Shown in pieces: positions 9,078-19,192 of a DNA stretch of 64,000 nucleotides; position 1 is the first letter of the stretch, and each line of letters starts with the position of its first letter. The DNA lies in contig NZ_JBEXMJ010000006.1 in NCBI RefSeq assembly GCF_040610475.1, positions 286,252 through 350,251 of the forward strand, written 5' to 3'. The position numbers and the translations under genes are program-made. The DNA comes from Actinopolymorpha sp. NPDC004070. GTDB taxonomy: Bacteria > Actinomycetota > Actinomycetes > Propionibacteriales > Actinopolymorphaceae. The notes beneath the pieces are model-generated. The model saw only the letters and a list, made by a program, of their open reading frames with translations. It was not told the DNA's origin and did not search any database.

Positions 9078-9120
9078 CCGCGCCACCGCGATCCCACCCC
9101 GTGGGGTTACGGTGGCGCGG
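9078..9120 (+). terminator. Hairpin after the permease gene, reaching the next start codon
   Basis: Perfect 11-bp arms (9078-9088 and 9110-9120) enclose a smaller hairpin (9093-9097 with 9101-9105). It begins 11 nt past the permease stop and its last base is the first base of the AraC GTG start. It may be a terminator, and if read through it would hide the AraC start. Confidence 0.65.
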
Positions 9121-10202
9121 TGATCTCTCCCGTACGCACTCCCGCCGGCGCCTCCCCGCGGCCGCGTTCGCACGCGCATGCGGCTACGCGAGGGGGCGCC
9201 GCGCGCGGTCCGGGCCGCATCGACCTGCCGGTGGACGAGCACATCGGGCTGGCCTGCTGGAGCGGGCTCTCGTCGGTGATGGAGTGTGCGCACCGCCACG
9301 ACGACATCGAGGTCAACCTCGCCGAGGGCGGCGCGCTGACGTACCTCTTCGGGGGCGTACCGGTGGAGATCGCACCGGGTACGGCAGCGGCGTTCTGGGC
9401 CGCGGTCCCCCACCAGCTGGTCCGTGCGCCGGCACACTCCCGCGTGCACTGGATCACCATCCCACTGGACCGCTTTCTGCGCTGGGGACTGACCGACGGG
9501 CTGGCCGGCCGGTTGCTCCAGGGGCAGCCGCTGGTCGCGACGACCAGCACCGGGACGCTGGATGCGAGCGGCTTCGGGCGGTGGTCGGCCGACCTGTCCA
9601 CCGGCGACCCGGACCTGCGCGACATCGCCCTGCTGGAGATCCAGGCCTGGATCCGCCGGCTGGCCCGCGCCGCCACCCCGGTCGAGCCGGCCGCTCACGC
9701 CGACGCGGCCCACCCGAGCGGGACACACGGGGGTGAGGCGCACGGGAGTGAGGCGCACGGGAGTGAGGCGCCGCAGGGAGACGAGACGGCGGTGGAACGG
9801 GCCGCGACGATGGCGAGGTTCATCGCCGAGCGCTTCCGCGACCCGATCACCGTCGCCGACATCGCCGCCGCCGTCCACGTGCACCCTCACCACGCGATGG
9901 GGGTGTTCCGGAACGTCGTGGGCACCACGCTCGGCGCCTACCTCACCCAGTGCCGGGTGGCCGAGGCACAACGCCTGTTGCTCACCACCGGCGCGGGCAT
10001 GGCCGAGATCGCCCACGCCGCGGGGTTCGGCTCGCAGAGCAGGTTCTACTCCTGTTTCACCGCGGCGTGCGGAGAGCCGCCCGGCGCCTACCGCCGCCGC
10101 CACGACCGGAGGCGTCAGCCGCGGCCCAGCCTCGCCAGTGCGTCGTCGGTGAGCCGGAACACGGTCCACTCCTCCATGGGCACCGCGCCGAGCGAACGGT
10201 AG
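9120..10202 (+). CDS. AraC-family transcriptional regulator
   Basis: A 360-aa regulator. The N-terminal half is a cupin-like sugar-sensing domain (DDIEVNLAEGGALTYLFGG near residue 62). A linker around residues 195-220 has repeated HGSEA units. The C-terminal AraC domain has two helix-turn-helix motifs (ITVADIAAAVHVHPHHAMGVF and MAEIAHAAGFGSQSRFYSCF). It resembles MelR-type regulators and likely controls the sugar cluster. The last 32 residues after GAYRRR are low-complexity and lie antisense to the end of the GNAT gene. The GTG start has only a weak GGTGG nearby and lies at the end of a hairpin; a GTG about 37 codons later is an alternative. Confidence 0.87.
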   Translation: MISPVRTPAGASPRPRSHAHAATRGGAARGPGRIDLPVDEHIGLACWSGLSSVMECAHRHDDIEVNLAEGGALTYLFGGVPVEIAPGTAAAFWAAVPHQLVRAPAHSRVHWITIPLDRFLRWGLTDGLAGRLLQGQPLVATTSTGTLDASGFGRWSADLSTGDPDLRDIALLEIQAWIRRLARAATPVEPAAHADAAHPSGTHGGEAHGSEAHGSEAPQGDETAVERAATMARFIAERFRDPITVADIAAAVHVHPHHAMGVFRNVVGTTLGAYLTQCRVAEAQRLLLTTGAGMAEIAHAAGFGSQSRFYSCFTAACGEPPGAYRRRHDRRRQPRPSLASASSVSRNTVHSSMGTAPSER

Positions 10203-10630
10203 AAGCCGATCGACGGCTCGTTCCAGTCCAGGACCGACCACTCCAGCCGGGCGTAGCCACGCTGCACGCACTCCTCCGCCAGCGCTGTCAACAACGCCTT
10301 GCCCAGACCGGCCTGCCGGTGCTGCGGCCGGACGAAGAGGTCCTCGAGGTAGATTCCGTGCGTGCCCCGCCAGGTGGAGAAGTTCAGGAACCACAGGGCG
10401 CAGCCGACGATCTCACCCGCCACCTCCGCGACGTGCGCGAACAACGCCGGTCGCGCCTCACCTGACGGCGCGTGCGTGCCGGCGCCACCGCCGAACAGAG
10501 CCGCCTGGAGGTCCTCGGAGGTGAGCGTGCACTCGGCTGCGGCGTGTTCGTACGCCGCGAGCTCGTGCACCAGCTTCACCACAGCGTCGACGTCGGACCG
10601 GCGGACTCGCCGCACGCGCGGATCGGGCAC
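10115..10630 (-). CDS. GNAT family N-acetyltransferase
   Basis: A 171-aa acetyltransferase of the diamine/aminoglycoside type. The acetyl-CoA loop is EDLFVRPQHRQAGLGKALL near residue 98, and WNEPSIGFYRSLGA is the usual C-terminal segment. The GTG at 10630 follows GGAGGAGGAGA (complement of 10633-10643); 33 further in-frame codons upstream carry no such site and look non-coding. The gene converges on the AraC gene and the two reading frames overlap by 88 bp. The acceptor substrate is unknown. Confidence 0.9.
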   Translation of the reverse strand: MPDPRVRRVRRSDVDAVVKLVHELAAYEHAAAECTLTSEDLQAALFGGGAGTHAPSGEARPALFAHVAEVAGEIVGCALWFLNFSTWRGTHGIYLEDLFVRPQHRQAGLGKALLTALAEECVQRGYARLEWSVLDWNEPSIGFYRSLGAVPMEEWTVFRLTDDALARLGRG

Positions 10631-10826
10631 CGTCTCCTCCTCCAGAACTCGACTCCCCCGGGCAACTCCTCGAGCTCCACGCGGGCCGGTCGGCCCATGT
10701 TGGCACATCGTTGCCGCGCGGGACGCCACGGTGGCCGGACACTGTCAACAGTGGGAAAGCAGGTGACAACGCAACGTCACGCCCGGCACACTGGCACACC
10801 CGTCGTGCTGATCACCGGACATCACG

Positions 10827-11274
10827 TTGATCACGCCGACGAAGTCGGCGTACTCCCCGCTGGTCGCCACCCTGGACTCCGACCTCGCGAACGTCTCGGT
10901 GTCCACGGTGATCCGGGACACCGACCGCAGCGCACACCGGTGCGTGCCGCAGTCGGCCGCGCTCGTCGCCGCGTTCTGCTGGGACGAGCAGGACTCCAGC
11001 ACCCAGGCGTGGTATCCGCAGGCCGTCACGACGACGGCGGACGCCAACGTCCGCGCCACCTACGCGGGCTCGGAGGTGATCCTGGCCAGTTGGTACGACG
11101 CGGACGACGACGGCATCGACAAGGGTGTGCGGCTGACGGACTCCAGCCGGACGGGACCTACCAGGCGCACGACCTGCCCTACGTGGTGCCCCCAACCAGG
11201 GTGACCTCGCGACCTACGAGCCGGGCGGAGCTGTGCAGCGTTCGGTGTTCGCGATCCGGCCGTCGGCGTACTGA
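10827..11274 (+). pseudogene. Decayed gene of unknown function with two frameshifts
   Basis: Reading starts at a TTG (10827) and gives protein-like sequence (ATLDSDLANVSVSTVI, QSAALVAAFCW, YDADDDGIDKGVRLT). After about 11145 the sense continues in another frame (QPDGTYQAHDLPYVVP) and after the C-run near 11190 in the third frame (NQGDLATYEPGG ... FAIRPSAY stop at 11272-11274). Both breaks are explained by loss of one base each, the second in a C5 tract. No signal peptide is found because a stop lies at 10809-10811. I do not recognise the family; it resembles small actinomycete extracellular proteins. Sequencing error could also produce this pattern. Confidence 0.6.
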
Positions 11275-11339
11275 CCGACGGCAGCACCTGGCCACCCGGG
11301 GGAGTTGCGGCCTACATGCCCGCGTGGTTATGTAGCCGT

Positions 11340-11705
11340 ATGGCGACAAGCTTCGAGGTGCTGGCCGAGCCCACTCGCCGGCGCATCCTGGACCTGCTGC
11401 TGGAACGCCCCCGCTCGGTGGGCGAGCTGGTGGAGCAGCTGCGGCTCAGCCAACCCGGTACGTCCAAGCATCTGCGGGTGCTGCGGGACAACGGTTTCGT
11501 CCGGGTCCGCCAGGACGCCCAGCGGCGGTGGTACGAGATCCGCCCCGAACCCCTCGCCGAGGTGGACGCCTGGCTGGCGCCCTACCGCAGACTGTGGGAC
11601 CACCATCTCGACGCGCTCGAACGCCACCTCGACGCCATGCCCGAAGACGCGCCCGGAACCGGGCCGGACGGCGCACGAGGGGCCGGTTCGCGACCGGGGT
11701 CCTGA
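11340..11705 (+). CDS. ArsR-family transcriptional regulator
   Basis: A 121-aa winged-helix regulator: FEVLAEPTRRRILDLLLERPRSVGELVEQL then the recognition helix SQPGTSKHLRVLRDNGFV and the wing VRQDAQRRWYEI. No cysteine pair for metal sensing is seen, so this is the non-metal subgroup that often pairs with an SRPBCC protein. No such partner is adjacent. ATG 11340 is chosen because the family starts at MATSFEVLAEPTRR; an ATG eight codons upstream gives non-family residues. It faces the sdh operon across a strong terminator. Confidence 0.9.
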   Translation: MATSFEVLAEPTRRRILDLLLERPRSVGELVEQLRLSQPGTSKHLRVLRDNGFVRVRQDAQRRWYEIRPEPLAEVDAWLAPYRRLWDHHLDALERHLDAMPEDAPGTGPDGARGAGSRPGS

Positions 11706-11720
11706 CCGTACTCCCCCGCA

Positions 11721-11760
11721 CGTCAAGGCGCCCCTGACAGCTGTCAGGGGCGCCTTGACG
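11721..11760. terminator. Perfect 40-bp palindrome, bidirectional terminator
   Basis: The arms 11721-11740 and 11741-11760 are exact reverse complements with no loop. It lies between the convergent ArsR and sdhB genes, 16 and 20 nt from their stops. This is the strongest hairpin in the window. Confidence 0.88.
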
Positions 11761-11779
11761 TAGGAAGGAAGCGGGAGCC

Positions 11780-12522
11780 TCAGCGGCGGCGCCTGGTCGA
11801 GGCCCGCAGGAACTCGCGGTTCATGTCGGCGATGCTCTGCATCGGGATTCCCTTGGGGCACGCCGAGGTGCAGGCGCCGACGTTGGTGCAGCCGCCGAAG
11901 CCCTCCTCGTCCATGGCCGACACCATGTCCATGACCCGGCCCTCGCGTTCGGGGGCGCCCTGCGGCAGTGCGTTGAGGTGGTTGATCTTCGCGCTGGTGA
12001 ACAGCATCGCCGAGCCGTTCGGGCAGGCCGCCACGCAGGCGCCGCAGCCGATGCACTCCGCGTGCTCGAAGGCGTAGTCGGCCGCCTCCTTGGGAACCGC
12101 GGTGGCGTGCGCGTCCGGCGCGCTGCCCGTCGGGGCGGTGATGTAGCCGCCCGCCTGGATCACCCGGTCGAACGCCGAGCGGTCGACCACGAGGTCCTTC
12201 ACCACCGGGAAGGCCGAGGCCCGCCACGGCTCCACGTCGATCGTGTCGCCGTCGGAGAAGTGCCGCATGTGCAGCTGGCACGTGGTGGTGCGTTCGGGGC
12301 CGTGCGCCTGGCCGTTGATGACCATGCCGCACGCGCCACAGATGCCCTCACGGCAGTCGTGGTCGAAGGCCACCGGCTCCTCACCGCGCAGGATGAGGTC
12401 CTCGTTGAGGATGTCCAGCATCTCCAGGAAGGACATCTCCGGGCTGACGTCCTCGACCCGGTAGGTGACCATGGCGCCCTTGTCGTCGACGGAACGCTGC
12501 CGCCAGATGCGCAGGGTGAGGT

Positions 12523-12526
<4 letters not shown>
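11780..12526 (-). CDS. sdhB: Succinate dehydrogenase iron-sulfur subunit
   Basis: SdhB passes electrons from the flavoprotein to the membrane quinone site. The 248-aa protein has the 2Fe-2S cysteines C58, C63, C66 and C83, a ferredoxin-like [12 protein letters not shown] near residue 153 and a second cluster [14 protein letters not shown] near residue 212. The ATG at 12526 overlaps the sdhA stop (ATGA). It is the last gene of sdhCAB and ends before the 40-bp terminator. Subunit sizes match the Bacillus/actinobacterial class with one large cytochrome b subunit. Confidence 0.97.
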
Positions 12527-14505
<1,979 letters not shown>

Positions 14506-14506
14506 G

Positions 14507-15211
14507 TCAGCTCACGACTCCGGTCATGACCGCGACGGGGACGACCAGGAAGCCGGCCGTGAGCACCACCGCGAGGACGTTCGCGGTGGCCTTCAGGCCG
14601 CGGTCGCGGGCACGGTTGTTGGCGCCCAGGGTCTGCGCGGCACTCCAGAAGCCGTGCCGGATGTGCAGTCCCAGGGCGAGCATGGCGAGGATGTAGACGA
14701 CGTTGACGTACCACACGCGGAAGTCGGCGACGACGTTCTCGTACGGGTGGTGCGCGCGCCCGAGCGGGTTGATGGTGAGTGTGGTCAGGTCCAGGATGTG
14801 CCACACGATGAACAGGCCGAGGATGACGCCGCCCCAGCGCATCGTGCGGGTGGCGTAACTGGTGCGCGCCGGCGGCCGGTGCTGGTACCTGCTCGGCCGG
14901 GCCGACACGTCGCGGCGGCTCAGTTGGTACGCCGCGATGCCGTGGGCGACGACGGCGCCGACCAGCACCACGCGCTGCACCCAGAGGAAGCCCGAGGAGG
15001 GCAGCGCCGGCGAACCGATGGTCCGCAGCCAGCCGGCGTAGTGGTTGAAGTCCGCCGCGCCGAAGAAGATCTTGAGATTGCCGAGCATGTGGACGACCAG
15101 GAAGGCCAGCATGATCACGCCGGTGCCGGCCATGACCGCTTTCTTACCGATGGTCGAGGACCACAACGTTCGGGCCACGGACGGCCGGGCCGCACCTGTC
15201 GCCAATGCCAT
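14507..15211 (-). CDS. sdhC: Succinate dehydrogenase cytochrome b subunit
   Basis: A 234-aa membrane anchor with five predicted helices, each of several carrying a histidine able to bind heme ([39 protein letters not shown]). It anchors SdhAB and reduces menaquinone. It is the first gene of sdhCAB and divergent from a LysR gene across 83 nt. Confidence 0.95.
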   Translation of the reverse strand: MALATGAARPSVARTLWSSTIGKKAVMAGTGVIMLAFLVVHMLGNLKIFFGAADFNHYAGWLRTIGSPALPSSGFLWVQRVVLVGAVVAHGIAAYQLSRRDVSARPSRYQHRPPARTSYATRTMRWGGVILGLFIVWHILDLTTLTINPLGRAHHPYENVVADFRVWYVNVVYILAMLALGLHIRHGFWSAAQTLGANNRARDRGLKATANVLAVVLTAGFLVVPVAVMTGVVS

Positions 15212-15270
15212 GAGTCCCCACGGTAGAAGCCGGTTGGCGACAGGTCCAAGACATGGATTAGCTTGTTTCG

Positions 15271-15288
15271 ATAGCTAGCGGCTATGGT
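15271..15288 (+). promoter_or_regulatory. LysR-gene -10 box within a dyad operator
   Basis: ATAGC (15271-15275) and GCTAT (15281-15285) form a dyad with 5-bp spacing, of LysR-box type. A TATGGT -10 hexamer (15283-15288) overlaps its right arm and lies 6 nt before the GTG of the LysR gene, giving a likely leaderless message. Binding here could repress the LysR gene itself and act on sdhC. Confidence 0.55.
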
Positions 15289-15294
15289 AACCGT

Positions 15295-16287
15295 GTGCAG
15301 CTGCAGCAACTCGCCTACTTCGTCGCGGTCGCCGAACTCCGGCACTTCACCCGGGCCGCGGAGCGCGTGCACGTCGCCCAGCCATCGCTGTCCCAGCAGA
15401 TCCGCGCCCTGGAACGGGAACTTGGCGCCGAGCTGTTCCGCCGGGCCCGGGGCAACATCGCGTTGACAGACGCCGGTGAAGCCCTGCTGCCGTTGGCCCG
15501 CCGGATCCTCGCCGACACCGACACCGCGCGCCTGGAGGTCCAGGAGCTCGTACAGCTGCGCCGCGGCCGGGTCCGCCTGGGCGCCACGCCGAGCCTGTGC
15601 ACCGGCCTCCTGCCGGACGTGCTGCGCGCGTACCACCAGCGCTACCCCGGCATCCACCTGATCATCGAGGAGGCCGGCTCCCGTGATCTCGTCCGCGAGG
15701 TCGCCACCGGAAACCTCGACCTCGCCCTGCTGATCCTCCCGCTGCAAAGCCACGACCCGGCACTGGCGACCACCGAGCTCCTGCGCGAGGAGCTGGTGGT
15801 GGTCTCCCCGGCCTCCGAGCCACCGCCCTGGGAGGGCGGGCGGTTGCGGATCGAGGACCTGCGCGACCAGCCACTGGTGATGTTCCGGCGGGGGTACGAC
15901 CTGCGTGAGTTCACCCTGGGCGCCTGCCGCGCGGCGGGATTCGAGCCGACCTTCGCCGTCGAGGGCGGGGAGATGGACGCCGTACTCGGCTTCGTGGAGG
16001 CCGGCCTCGGCATGGCCGTGGTGCCACGCATGGTGGCCGACCGGCGCGACTCCGTACGCGTGACCCGGTTCGCCGACCCCGGGCTGCACCGCACCATCGG
16101 GCTCGGCCGCCGCAACGACGTCGAGCCCCCGCGCGCCGCCCGGGAGCTGCGGCAGGTGCTGGTCGACTACCTGACCCGGGCAGCCGACGCCAACGACCTC
16201 CCGCCGGGCACCCGCGCGATCCGAGCCGGGAGCGGGACCGGGCGCCGCCGGCGTACGCCGAAGGCCGCCACTCCACCCGAGGACTGA
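15295..16287 (+). CDS. LysR-family transcriptional regulator
   Basis: A 330-aa regulator. Residues 1-60 form the winged helix (LAYFVAVAELRHFTRAAERVHVAQPSLSQQ as sensor and recognition helices). Residues 90-295 form the periplasmic-binding-like effector domain, and the tail is Arg-rich and disordered. The GTG start has a -10 box 6 nt upstream. It is divergent from sdhCAB, so control of succinate dehydrogenase is the simplest guess. The effector is unknown. Confidence 0.93.
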   Translation: MQLQQLAYFVAVAELRHFTRAAERVHVAQPSLSQQIRALERELGAELFRRARGNIALTDAGEALLPLARRILADTDTARLEVQELVQLRRGRVRLGATPSLCTGLLPDVLRAYHQRYPGIHLIIEEAGSRDLVREVATGNLDLALLILPLQSHDPALATTELLREELVVVSPASEPPPWEGGRLRIEDLRDQPLVMFRRGYDLREFTLGACRAAGFEPTFAVEGGEMDAVLGFVEAGLGMAVVPRMVADRRDSVRVTRFADPGLHRTIGLGRRNDVEPPRAARELRQVLVDYLTRAADANDLPPGTRAIRAGSGTGRRRRTPKAATPPED

Positions 16288-16305
16288 GCCCGAGCCCTCA
16301 GCACG

Positions 16306-17346
16306 TCAGGACTCGCGGACCACCTCGTCCGGGTCCTTGTCCGGTCGCAGCCCGCGCCAGACGGGATGGCGCAGGCGCCCGTCCCGGGTCCACTCCGAGA
16401 ACGCCACCTCGCCGACCAGCACCGGCCGGACCCAGTGGGCGCCGCGCGCCTCCGCCGTGGGCAGCCGCTGGTCGAACGGCTGGGTGCGCTGCTCCAGCGG
16501 CGCCAGCCGGGCGGTCAGGTCGGCGAGCTTCCCCTGGTCGAAGCCGGTACCGACCCGCCCCGCGTACACCAGCCGGCCCTCGTCGTACACACCGCACAGC
16601 AGGGCGCCGAACGTGCCGGCCCGCGATCCCTCACCGACCCGCCAGCCGGCGATCACCACCTCCTGGGTGCGGAGGTTCTTGACCTTCACCCAGGACGCGC
16701 TGCGCCGGCCGGGTTCGTACGGCGCGGACAGGCGCTTGGCCACCACGCCCTCCAGGCCCTGGGCTCGGCTGGTCGCCAGCGCGGCGTCCCCTGCGCCCTC
16801 GAACGCGGGCGGAACCTGGCAGTACGCACCAGCCAGGCCGAGTCCCTCCAGCGCCTCCCGGCGGGCGGTGTAGGGACGGGCCAGCATCGAGGTGCCGTCC
16901 AGGGCCAGCAGGTCGAAGACGAGGTAGACGACCGGCGGCTTGCCAGCCCTCGCGGTGCTGCCGGTGCTGCCGGAACTGCCGGCCGCCGCGCGGCGGCGTC
17001 CGCGTCCTGAGCCGGGTCCGTGCATGCGGGCCTGGAGCAGCTCGAAGCTCGGCCGTCCCCGCTCGTCCAGAGCGACCACCTCACCGTCCAGCACGCACCG
17101 CCGGCCCGGCAGCAGGTCCGCGACCGCGCCCACCTCCGGATAGGTGGTGGTGAAGTCACGACCGGACCGGCCGAGCAGTATGACCTGCCCGTCGGCGACG
17201 TAGGCGACCGCCCGGACTCCGTCCCACTTCATCTCGAACGCCCAGCGGTGCTGGTCGGCGGCCGGTGGCATCGATCCGGGCGTCGCCAGCATCGGCGCGA
17301 CGTGTGGCAGCCCGGGGAGTCCGGGTGGCCCGGGGAGTTCGGTCAC
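16306..17346 (-). CDS. ATP-dependent DNA ligase (LigC / LigD-ligase type)
   Basis: Joins nicked DNA using ATP. The 346-aa protein has the adenylation motif EMKWDGVRA with catalytic Lys40, the LLDGEVV-like motif (CVLDGEVVALDERGRPSFELLQ), GLEGVVAKR near residue 213 and SWVKVKN near residue 232, then an OB-fold domain. No polymerase or nuclease domain of full LigD is attached, and no Ku gene is in the window. A Gly/Ser/Arg-rich insert lies near residues 112-135. It starts 7 nt after the RNA methyltransferase stop, so they share a transcript. A backup role in repair is likely. Confidence 0.92.
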   Translation of the reverse strand: MTELPGPPGLPGLPHVAPMLATPGSMPPAADQHRWAFEMKWDGVRAVAYVADGQVILLGRSGRDFTTTYPEVGAVADLLPGRRCVLDGEVVALDERGRPSFELLQARMHGPGSGRGRRRAAAGSSGSTGSTARAGKPPVVYLVFDLLALDGTSMLARPYTARREALEGLGLAGAYCQVPPAFEGAGDAALATSRAQGLEGVVAKRLSAPYEPGRRSASWVKVKNLRTQEVVIAGWRVGEGSRAGTFGALLCGVYDEGRLVYAGRVGTGFDQGKLADLTARLAPLEQRTQPFDQRLPTAEARGAHWVRPVLVGEVAFSEWTRDGRLRHPVWRGLRPDKDPDEVVRES

Positions 17347-17353
17347 CCCTCGA

Positions 17354-18766
17354 TCATCGCCGGTCGTACGCCCAGATCGTGCTGGTCGTGCCGAGCAGCC
17401 GGACCTCGTGCCGGTCCCGCAGCCGAAGCGTGGCCGGGACCGCCTGCTTCGGCAGCTCCGGCACCAGCAGGACGACCCGTCCGCCCGGGCGGGTCACCCG
17501 GGCCAGCTCGGCCATCACGTCGGCGATCCACACCGCCGGGTCACCCTGCACGGCGTACTGACGCCCGAACGGCAGGTTGGACACGACGGCGTCCACGGAC
17601 GCGTCCGGCAGGTCGAGGTCGCGAACGTCGCCGTCCTGCACGTGCGGGGTGTCGGCGTTGCGCCGGCTGGCCGAGACCGCGCTGGCGTCGATGTCGCGGC
17701 CCTCGACGTCCCAGCCCACCGCCTTGGCCTCGGCGAGGATCGTGCCCGAGCCGCAGCACGGGTCCAGCAGGGTGCCGGACAGGCCGGACCTGTCAGCCCT
17801 GTCCGCCCTGCCCGGCGAGCCGGGCTTGCCGGATCTGTCCGGTCGACGGCCCGGCGGGTCGCCGGCCAGCGCCACCATCGCGGCGGCGAGCGGCGGGCGC
17901 AGCGCACCGGGACGTTCGGACTCACGGCCGCCGTGCTGGCGCATCCGTACGGTCGTCAGCCGCAGGCCGGCGACGAACCGGCCCTTGACGTACTCCAGTG
18001 CCCACACCTCGATCTGGGCGGGGTCGTCGGGCCGCCAGCCGGGCTCGGCGTCACTCACCCCGGCGTCCAGCGCCCGGCGCAGCTCGGTCCGCTTCCACGT
18101 GCGCTCCTGCAACACCCTGGCCACGACGCGGTACGTCAGTCGCTGCCGCCCACCCCGTCCACGGCTACCGGTGCCCGGGTGCGTCGACCGCCACAACCCG
18201 GTGGCGGCCTCCAGCCGGCCCGGGCGCAGGACCCGGCGCACGATCCACGGTGGCTTGTCCCCTTCGGACCGGAAGGTCCGGCCGAGCTCGACGAACACGT
18301 CGTCGGCCGTACGCAGGCGCAGGAGGGCGGCCTCGCGTCCGGCGTCGACGGTGCACAGAACGACGTCCGCACGCCCGTCGTTGCCGACGTCGGTGACCTC
18401 CACGCCGGGCAGGCCGGCCAGCTCGCGTTGGACCAGCGGGGCGAGTCCGGGAGCGGCGAGCACGAACATCCGGCTCGTCCCCTGCGGTCCCGCCGTCTGC
18501 GGGCGTTCGGGCCGCTTCTGGTCCGAGCGCCTGGGTTCGGAACGTTTCTGGTCGGAACGCTTTTGTGCCGAACCACGCCGCTCGTGCCGCTCGTGGCGCT
18601 CGGGCTCGGTCTCCGGACGCGGGCGGCCCCGGTCACCGGGACGCCCTGGCCTGCCCGATCCACCTGCTCCGCGGGTCCCGCCACTTCTGCCGGCCGCGCC
18701 GGTCCCACCGGTCCCACCTGGACGGCCGGAACGGCCCGCCGACTGCCTGCCCGAACGTTGTGTCAT
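17354..18766 (-). CDS. THUMP-type SAM-dependent RNA methyltransferase
   Basis: A 470-aa protein of the RlmL/Trm14 group that methylates structured RNA. The first ~100 residues are low-complexity, Arg/Gly-rich with repeated SDQKR-like units, probably an RNA-binding tail. A THUMP-like region follows (FVLAAPGLAPLVQRELAGLPGVEV). The Rossmann methyltransferase has DPCCGSGTIL (SAM binding) near residue 335 and the catalytic SNLPFG near residue 398. The start codon and a -10 TAGGCT lie in one inverted repeat. It is cotranscribed with the ligase. The target RNA is not known. Confidence 0.85.
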   Translation of the reverse strand: MTQRSGRQSAGRSGRPGGTGGTGAAGRSGGTRGAGGSGRPGRPGDRGRPRPETEPERHERHERRGSAQKRSDQKRSEPRRSDQKRPERPQTAGPQGTSRMFVLAAPGLAPLVQRELAGLPGVEVTDVGNDGRADVVLCTVDAGREAALLRLRTADDVFVELGRTFRSEGDKPPWIVRRVLRPGRLEAATGLWRSTHPGTGSRGRGGRQRLTYRVVARVLQERTWKRTELRRALDAGVSDAEPGWRPDDPAQIEVWALEYVKGRFVAGLRLTTVRMRQHGGRESERPGALRPPLAAAMVALAGDPPGRRPDRSGKPGSPGRADRADRSGLSGTLLDPCCGSGTILAEAKAVGWDVEGRDIDASAVSASRRNADTPHVQDGDVRDLDLPDASVDAVVSNLPFGRQYAVQGDPAVWIADVMAELARVTRPGGRVVLLVPELPKQAVPATLRLRDRHEVRLLGTTSTIWAYDRR

Positions 18767-18783
18767 AGGCGGGTCAGCCTATG
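18764..18783. promoter_or_regulatory. Dyad covering the start and -10 of the RNA methyltransferase gene
   Basis: CATAGGC (18764-18770) and GCCTATG (18777-18783) form a 7-bp inverted repeat with 6-bp spacing. It contains the start codon (complement of 18764-18766) and the -10 TAGGCT (complement of 18776-18781), 9 nt apart. A repressor here, or a small RNA hairpin at the 5' end, is possible. Confidence 0.5.
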
Positions 18784-18844
18784 GCATGCCCCGTACCCGG
18801 CACCGGGCCGCGACCCGCCTGGTGAGCCGCGGCCGGGCGTACGC

Positions 18845-19192
18845 TCAACCGGCGTTGCCGGCCTCTGCGGGACCACCGCTGCCGGCGGCCGGATCAGGTG
18901 CGTCCTCACCCTGCAGCGTGGACCCACCGGTGGCGACCGTCACGGCCACGTCCGGGTGAGGGAAGCGGACCTGCACGGACATCTCGCCCCCGGTGTCACC
19001 CGTCAGCCGGGAGCCCTTGAGCGGGCCGTCGAAGAGCAGTCGGTGTGACTCCTCGATCACCTCCCGGCCGCGCAGGTGCAGGCCGAAGAAGGTGACGTAC
19101 GACGCGCCGGCGTACGCACCACTGTTCACCGCCGAACGCCGACTGTCGATCGGGTCGCTCGGCCGGGTGTTGGCGAACGCATCTCGGGTCAC
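18845..19192 (-). CDS. Shortened SnoaL-like (SgcJ/EcaC-type) protein
   Basis: A 115-aa protein with the core of the SgcJ/EcaC group (YVTFFGLHLRGREVIEESHRLLFDGPLKGSRL, in parts). Family members usually run about 130-150 aa, with a helix of the type WNxxDAxAYAxLF before the YVTFFG strand; here the N-terminal part is reduced to NSGAYAGA, and the usual C-terminal strand is replaced by a Gly/Ala-rich tail. The fold may therefore be incomplete, and this may be a decaying gene. Its ATG overlaps the PadR stop (ATGA), so it is made from the PadR message. Confidence 0.6.
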   Translation of the reverse strand: MTRDAFANTRPSDPIDSRRSAVNSGAYAGASYVTFFGLHLRGREVIEESHRLLFDGPLKGSRLTGDTGGEMSVQVRFPHPDVAVTVATGGSTLQGEDAPDPAAGSGGPAEAGNAG

